From an uncultured Clostridia bacterium (lineage in GTDB: Bacteria > Bacillota > Clostridia > Christensenellales > Borkfalkiaceae): DNA of 64,000 nt. Below are positions 60,039 to 64,000 of this stretch, in pieces. The position numbers and the translations under genes were made by a program. The DNA lies in NCBI GenBank assembly GCA_934271065.1, contig CAKQQQ010000001.1:124001-188000 (forward strand). Direction: 5' to 3'. Positions within the stretch are counted from its first letter, which is position 1, and each line of letters starts with the position of its first letter. The notes beneath the pieces are model-generated. The model did no database searches and had not been told where the DNA came from. It worked only from the letters and a program-made list of their open reading frames with translations.

Positions 60039-60830
60039 ATGAAAGAAGTCGTTATAGTTACCGGCGCGTCGAGCGGTATCGGAAGAGAATTCGTAAAGCA
60101 AATCGAGCGTAAGCAAAAGTTTGACGAGATATGGGTAATCGCCAGACGCGAAGACAGGCTTGAAGAATTAAAAACCGAAATCGCTACGCCTTTGAAGATT
60201 TTTGCGCTCGACTTGTCAGTCGGGGCGAGTTTCGATTTATTAAAGTCCGCTCTCGAAAAAGAAAAGCTGTCCGTCAGGCTGTTGATAAACTGCGCGGGGT
60301 TCGGCAAGTTCGGGCATTTTGAAAAAATTCCGCTCGAAGCGCATCTGAATATGGTCGACCTGAATTGTAAAGCGGTCGTATCTGCGTGTACGACGGCGTT
60401 GCCGTATATGTCCGAAGGCGCGAAAATCATCAACGTGGCGTCTTGCGCGGCTTTTCAGCCGATACCGTACGTCAACGTTTATGCCGCAACCAAGGCGTTT
60501 GTTTTAAGTTTTTCAAGGGCGTTGAACGTAGAGTTGAAATACAGAAAAATCGGCGTGACGGCGGTTTGTCCGTACTGGGTAAAAACCGAATTTTTCGACA
60601 GAGCGATCAATACGCAAGAAAAACCCGTAATCGTCAATTACGGAGTAATGTATAAAGCGGAAGACGTGGTAAAAAAGGCGATACGCGATGCGTACAAGGG
60701 TAAAGATTTGTCTGCGTACGGAACGGTTAATCGTCTGCAAAAATTCGGGGCGAAAATTTTACCGCATAAACTCGTTATGAAAATTTGGATGCGTCGTCAA
60801 AAATTCGACGGCACGCCCGACGTAAGGTAA
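60039..60830 (+). CDS. short-chain dehydrogenase/reductase
   Basis: 263 residues, classical SDR. Cofactor motif TGASSGIGREF at the start, NCAGFGKFG, catalytic Ser in INVASCAAF and YxxxK in VYAATKAFVLSF. Arg residues after the first strand (IARREDRLEELK) suggest NADP(H) preference. The DltE/YdfG-like subgroup and the substrate are not determinable. Seven bases after the U32 gene, apparently the last gene of the rnj operon. Confidence 0.9.
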   Translation: MKEVVIVTGASSGIGREFVKQIERKQKFDEIWVIARREDRLEELKTEIATPLKIFALDLSVGASFDLLKSALEKEKLSVRLLINCAGFGKFGHFEKIPLEAHLNMVDLNCKAVVSACTTALPYMSEGAKIINVASCAAFQPIPYVNVYAATKAFVLSFSRALNVELKYRKIGVTAVCPYWVKTEFFDRAINTQEKPVIVNYGVMYKAEDVVKKAIRDAYKGKDLSAYGTVNRLQKFGAKILPHKLVMKIWMRRQKFDGTPDVR

Positions 60831-60850
60831 TCGTCATAATTCGACAAATC

Positions 60851-60890
60851 AAAACATAAGTTAGCCTTGAACGGGGCGTGCTTATGTTTT
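60851..60890 (+). other. perfect 10-bp inverted repeat enclosing the sigK start codon
   Basis: AAAACATAAG (60851-60860) and CTTATGTTTT (60881-60890); the ATG at 60884 lies in the right arm and GGGGCG is in the loop. It may be an mRNA hairpin that limits initiation or a protein-binding site. Confidence 0.65.
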
Positions 60891-61585
60891 TTGATTTTTT
60901 AAGACTTATATTCGCAAAAATAATCTTTTTTTGTTCGAGTATCGGCGGGGACGGGTTTCCCAAGCCGCTTTCGGCGGAAGACGAAGCGAAGTATCTGCGT
61001 CTGTATAAAGAAAACGGCGATTTACGCGCTCGCGAAACGCTTATTAAACACAATTTAAGGCTCGTTGCCCACGTTGCCAAAAAATATCAGGGCGCGGACG
61101 AACAAGACGAGTTGATATCGGCGGGTTCGGTGGGGCTTATCAAAGCGATAGACACCTACGAATCGGGCAAAGGCACGCAACTTGCAACGTATACCGCAAG
61201 GTGTATAGAAAACGAAATTTTAATGCTTTTAAGGGCGAATAAAAAGCATAAGAACAACGTTTCGCTTTACGACGGGGTAGGAACGGATAAAGACGGTAAC
61301 GAACTCACGGTTATCGATTTGCTTGCCGAAAAGGGCGACGGAGTATTTTCCAAAGTGGAAAACTCGGTTTTAAGGGATAATATTCTTGCCGTAATGAAGA
61401 AAATACTCGGCGACAGAGAATATAAAATCGTATGTCTTCGGTTTGGGCTTAAAGGCGGCAGACCGCTTGCGCAAAGGGAAGTCGCATCGCTTATGCGAAT
61501 CTCGCGTTCTTACGTTTCGCGCATAGAAAAGAAGGCTATTTGTAAATTGCGTGAACATATGAACCCGAACGACTTTCGGGAATAA
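60884..61585 (+). CDS. sigK: sporulation sigma factor SigK (pro-sigma-K)
   Basis: 233 residues. A hydrophobic N-terminal pro-sequence (about 1-20, FFDFLRLIFAKIIFFC) is followed by FPKPLSAEDEAKYLRLYKE, the conserved sigma-K start. Region 2: LIKHNLRLVAHVAKKY, DELISAGSVGLIKAIDTYE. Region 4: QREVASLMRISRSYVSRIEK. The pro-sequence implies membrane-proximal processing by a SpoIVFB-type protease in the mother cell. The gene is continuous, with no skin-type insertion. ATG at 60884 is preferred over GTG at 60878. Confidence 0.92.
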   Translation: MFFDFLRLIFAKIIFFCSSIGGDGFPKPLSAEDEAKYLRLYKENGDLRARETLIKHNLRLVAHVAKKYQGADEQDELISAGSVGLIKAIDTYESGKGTQLATYTARCIENEILMLLRANKKHKNNVSLYDGVGTDKDGNELTVIDLLAEKGDGVFSKVENSVLRDNILAVMKKILGDREYKIVCLRFGLKGGRPLAQREVASLMRISRSYVSRIEKKAICKLREHMNPNDFRE

Positions 61586-61609
61586 TTGTAATTTTAATTG
61601 CTAAATTCC

Positions 61610-61638
61610 TTGCAATAAATGTAAAAATGTTATATGAT
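61610..61638 (+). promoter_or_regulatory. promoter of rhamnulokinase gene
   Basis: TTGCAA (61610-61615), 17 bases, TATGAT (61633-61638); AAGGAG at 61653-61658 is 8 bases before the ATG at 61667. Confidence 0.72.
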
Positions 61639-61666
61639 ATAACTATGAAGATAAGGAGTTTTGGCA

Positions 61667-63055
61667 ATGAAATATTATTTATCGATTGATATCGGCGCGT
61701 CCAGCGGTAGGCATATTCTTTCTTCGATTCAAAACGGCAAACTCGTTTTAGAAGAAGTGTATCGTTTTGAAAACGGTATGACCGAAAAAGACGGGCATCT
61801 CGTCTGGGATTATGAAAAACTGTTCCGCGACATCGTAGACGGGTTAAAGGAATGTAAAAAAGTAAATAAAATCCCCGTATCGGTAGGTATAGATACCTGG
61901 GGCGTGGATTACGCGCTTATCGACGGTAACGGCGCGGTTATAGGCGACGTTTACGCGTACCGCGACGGCAGAACGGAAGAGCCTATTAAAAAATTACACG
62001 AAAAAATACCGTTTGAAACTCTTTACGAAAGAACGGGTTCTCAATTCCAGATTTATAATACCATTTATCAACTTTATGCAGATAAACTCAGCGGTAAACT
62101 CGATAAAGCGGAAAGATTTTTGATGATGCCCGACTTTTTCAATTACTTGCTTACGGGCGTTATGAAAAACGAGTTTACCAACGCATCCACTACGGGGCTG
62201 ATGAGCGCGAAAACTCGCGAGTGGGATATTCAGACCGTCAAAGAACTTGGTCTGCCCGAAAAATTATTTACCGAACTTTCCGATCCCGCAACTCTCGTCG
62301 GCTCGGTCAAGCCCGAAATCGCAAAAGAAATTGGTTACGACCTTAAAGTCGTACTTCCCGCAACGCACGATACGGCAAGCGCGGTTATGGCTGTACCTGA
62401 AATCGGTCAACCGCTTTATATTTCGAGCGGAACGTGGTCTCTTCTCGGCATCGAAAGCCCCGTTGCAATATCGACGGCGGACGCTTTAAGAGAGAATTTT
62501 ACCAACGAAGGCGGATACGGCAGATCCACAAGATTTTTGAAAAACATAATGGGTTTGTGGATGATTCAATGCGTACGCCGCGAATATAATAAAAAATACA
62601 GTTGGGGCGATTTCGTTACTCTTGCTAAAGAAGTAAAAGATTTTGACAGTATCGTAGACGTAAACGACGCGTCTTTCCTTGCGCCCGCGTCTATGATAGA
62701 CGCGATAAAAGAGTATTGCAGAAAAACGGGGCAGAAAGTACCCGAAACCCCCGGCGAAATCGCGTTGTGCGTATACGACAGCCTTGCCGTTTGCTATAAA
62801 AAGGCGGTTGAAACCGTAGAAAAGGTCACGGGCTACTCGTTCGATACCATACACATAGTCGGCGGTGGCTGCCAGAACGAATACCTTAACGAATTAACGG
62901 CAAAACGCACGGGTAGAAAAGTCGTTGCGGGCCCCGTTGAAGCGACCGCTATCGGCAACGCGCTTTCTCAGTTGATTTACGACGGCGCGGTTAAAGACGT
63001 AATCGAAGCAAAAGAACTCGTAAAATCATCGTTTGACACTAAAACTATTTGCTAA
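61667..63055 (+). CDS. rhaB: rhamnulokinase (FGGY family)
   Basis: Phosphorylates L-rhamnulose. 462 residues. Phosphate loop LSIDIGASSGRHILS, GIDTWGVDYALI, and VLPATHDTASAVMAVP with the catalytic Asp. ISSGTWSLLGIE and the C-terminal HIVGGGCQNEYLNELTA are typical of RhaB. No rhaA, rhaD or transporter is adjacent, so substrate flow must come from elsewhere. A TTG 6 bases upstream of the ATG is in frame but too close to the ribosome binding site. Confidence 0.9.
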   Translation: MKYYLSIDIGASSGRHILSSIQNGKLVLEEVYRFENGMTEKDGHLVWDYEKLFRDIVDGLKECKKVNKIPVSVGIDTWGVDYALIDGNGAVIGDVYAYRDGRTEEPIKKLHEKIPFETLYERTGSQFQIYNTIYQLYADKLSGKLDKAERFLMMPDFFNYLLTGVMKNEFTNASTTGLMSAKTREWDIQTVKELGLPEKLFTELSDPATLVGSVKPEIAKEIGYDLKVVLPATHDTASAVMAVPEIGQPLYISSGTWSLLGIESPVAISTADALRENFTNEGGYGRSTRFLKNIMGLWMIQCVRREYNKKYSWGDFVTLAKEVKDFDSIVDVNDASFLAPASMIDAIKEYCRKTGQKVPETPGEIALCVYDSLAVCYKKAVETVEKVTGYSFDTIHIVGGGCQNEYLNELTAKRTGRKVVAGPVEATAIGNALSQLIYDGAVKDVIEAKELVKSSFDTKTIC

Positions 63056-63156
63056 AATTAACTCCGCCCGAAAAAAGTTGCCGCAAGGTTATTTATGTTG
63101 TCTGAAACGTACCAAAAGTATGAAAAGATATACTCGGAATTAAAGGAGAAGTTAAA

Positions 63157-63417
63157 ATGAAACCCGCCGTATCTTTGGACAGGCTTGCCGATATACTCGG
63201 CAGGGTAGACTATATGGATAGCGACGAAGTATTCGAATCGTATAAGCTTCTTTTAGGCGATCCTATTCCGTTATATGAAGTAATGGGTAATAAAATATTG
63301 AGCGAACAGTTCGATAACAATCCGTTTGAAGTATATCGCTATTGTATTAAAAACAAGAAGACTTGGCAAGAAGTATTAAATTTTACGCCTGAATACGGTT
63401 GTGGTATAATTTATTAA
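63157..63417 (+). CDS. small protein of unknown function
   Basis: 86 residues, soluble, slightly acidic. It has a good AAAGGAG ribosome binding site and ends with a strong terminator, so it looks real. SYKLLLGDPIPLYEVMGNKI and NPFEVYRYCIKNKKTWQEVL suggest two amphipathic helical parts. No family recognised. The 101 bases between rhaB and this gene contain nothing I can identify. Confidence 0.6.
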   Translation: MKPAVSLDRLADILGRVDYMDSDEVFESYKLLLGDPIPLYEVMGNKILSEQFDNNPFEVYRYCIKNKKTWQEVLNFTPEYGCGIIY

Positions 63418-63430
63418 ACAGTCACAATTT

Positions 63431-63476
63431 AATTAAACGCCCCGATTTGATTTCGGTCAAATCGGGGCGTTTAATT
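63431..63476. terminator. long bidirectional terminator
   Basis: AATTAAACGCCCCGATTTGA (63431-63450) is perfectly complementary to 63457-63476, with loop TTTCGG. It serves the small gene and the convergent TetR gene, whose stop codon it touches. Confidence 0.9.
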
Positions 63477-64000
63477 TATTCGTGATTTATTACGTCGGAA
63501 TTTGCCAGACAGTTCAAAAATACGTCGGACGAATATTTTGCTATCTGTTCCGTCGTAAGCGACGTTTCTCCTTTAAGGTTTTTGCGGTATAAACTTATAA
63601 AACCGCTTGCCAGACACTCCGATAGAACGTAAAATCCGGTTTCGTCGCCGATTTCATCGTCGTCAAAGTTCCGTTTGATTTTTTCAATTATCAGGGTTTT
63701 AATTTTATCGTAAAACCTGTCTGCCGCCGGGTTCGATATAAAAACTCTGTCAGTATCCGAATCTTTTTCTATAAATCTTGACACTTTTTCAAGCAACAAA
63801 AGGGGAGATTTCGTATCGTTTTCGTCTTTACCGTCGCCTATATAAATGCGTAACTTCTCAACGAAATCGTTTTCAAGTTCTTCTAAAACCGCATAAATAT
63901 CATCGTAATGGGCGTAAAACGTGTTTCGGCTTATATCGGCGCGATTTACTACGTCAACGACGGATATCTCCGTAACGTCTTTTTCGTCAAGTAATTCGAT
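63476..64000 (-). CDS. TetR-family transcriptional regulator, 5' end beyond the window
   Basis: 175 codons visible, reading in from position 64000 without a start. The helix-turn-helix is VTEISVVDVVNRADISRNTFYAHY, the classical TetR signature ending in T-F-Y-x-H/Y-Y (given here in parts: VTEISVVDVVNRA and DISRNTFYAHYDD). The C-terminal ligand domain has no recognisable specificity. Position 63799 is only an internal leucine codon (TTG), not the real start. Confidence 0.88.
   Translation of the reverse strand: MELLDEKDVTEISVVDVVNRADISRNTFYAHYDDIYAVLEELENDFVEKLRIYIGDGKDENDTKSPLLLLEKVSRFIEKDSDTDRVFISNPAADRFYDKIKTLIIEKIKRNFDDDEIGDETGFYVLSECLASGFISLYRKNLKGETSLTTEQIAKYSSDVFLNCLANSDVINHE

Noticed and set aside
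60878..60883. GTG start of sigK
   Set aside because: The ATG two codons later is closer to the family N-terminus and better spaced from GGGGCG; the difference is two residues.

Overview
The window reads as chromosomal DNA of a low-to-moderate GC, endospore-forming member of the Clostridia (Bacillota), probably an uncultured anaerobe. The evidence is a complete sigma-K gene with a pro-sequence, SpoVT, two SpoVB-like flippases, RNase J, an exonuclease-domain-less Firmicute-type DNA polymerase I, AGGAGG-type ribosome binding sites, TTGACA/TATAAT promoters with 17-bp spacers, and guanine and tetrahydrofolate riboswitches. The exact order is not decidable from this sequence alone. There are no rRNA genes, no CRISPR array, no transposase and no recognisable prophage. 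Both ends cut genes: an aldose-epimerase-like gene on the left and a TetR-family regulator on the right.

Layout. 0-5.2 kb: sugar block with an AraC regulator and a GlcNAc-catabolic operon (ROK-family kinase-like protein, nagB, nagA). 5.3-7.3 kb: topoisomerase III, apparently leaderless. 7.5-23.7 kb: a nucleoside salvage island. It holds a guanine-class riboswitch and xpt, two complete BMP-type (BmpA/NupNOPQ-like) nucleoside ABC importers, deoC-deoD-cdd, pyrimidine-nucleoside phosphorylase and thymidine kinase. The importers bring nucleosides in. The phosphorylases release bases and (deoxy)ribose-1-phosphates. DeoC feeds deoxyribose-5-phosphate to glycolysis, and Xpt, Tdk and Cdd recycle the bases and nucleosides. 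A polysaccharide deacetylase and tRNA-Thr(GGU) sit in the middle. 23.8-29.2 kb: glutamate dehydrogenase, then an S51 peptidase, two-component system and membrane protein operon. 29.2-33.9 kb (minus): TrmL, a catalytically dead nitrilase-like protein, Dus, SpoVB-like and SpoVT. 33.9-34.5 kb: tRNA-Leu(CAA) beside a tandem repeat carrying a second copy of the tRNA 3' end and an orphan promoter. 34.6-43.5 kb: polA-coaE-lytic transglycosylase, DUF421/DUF4363, a THF riboswitch with folT, a second flippase with no canonical start codon, a LysM protein and an InlB-repeat lipoprotein. 43.7-50 kb: dapA-dapB, and an hslO operon with two unrecognised genes. 50-53.6 kb: a YkvI-like transporter and an NMT1/SsuA-type ABC importer preceded by a structured leader. 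53.8-64 kb: valS, rnj, a wobble-uridine mo5U modification pair (TrmR-like plus U32/TrhP-like), an SDR, sigK and rhamnulokinase.

The most interesting signals are non-coding. (1) A hairpin at the end of the deoC leader reappears about 29 kb away as an inverted pair, with an apparent compensatory base-pair change, and degenerately at the start of the second flippase. (2) A tandem repeat next to tRNA-Leu carries its own promoter and terminators. (3) Long structured leaders precede the second BMP operon and the NMT1-type importer. (4) Several genes appear to be transcribed leaderless. (5) A perfect 10-bp inverted repeat encloses the sigK start codon.
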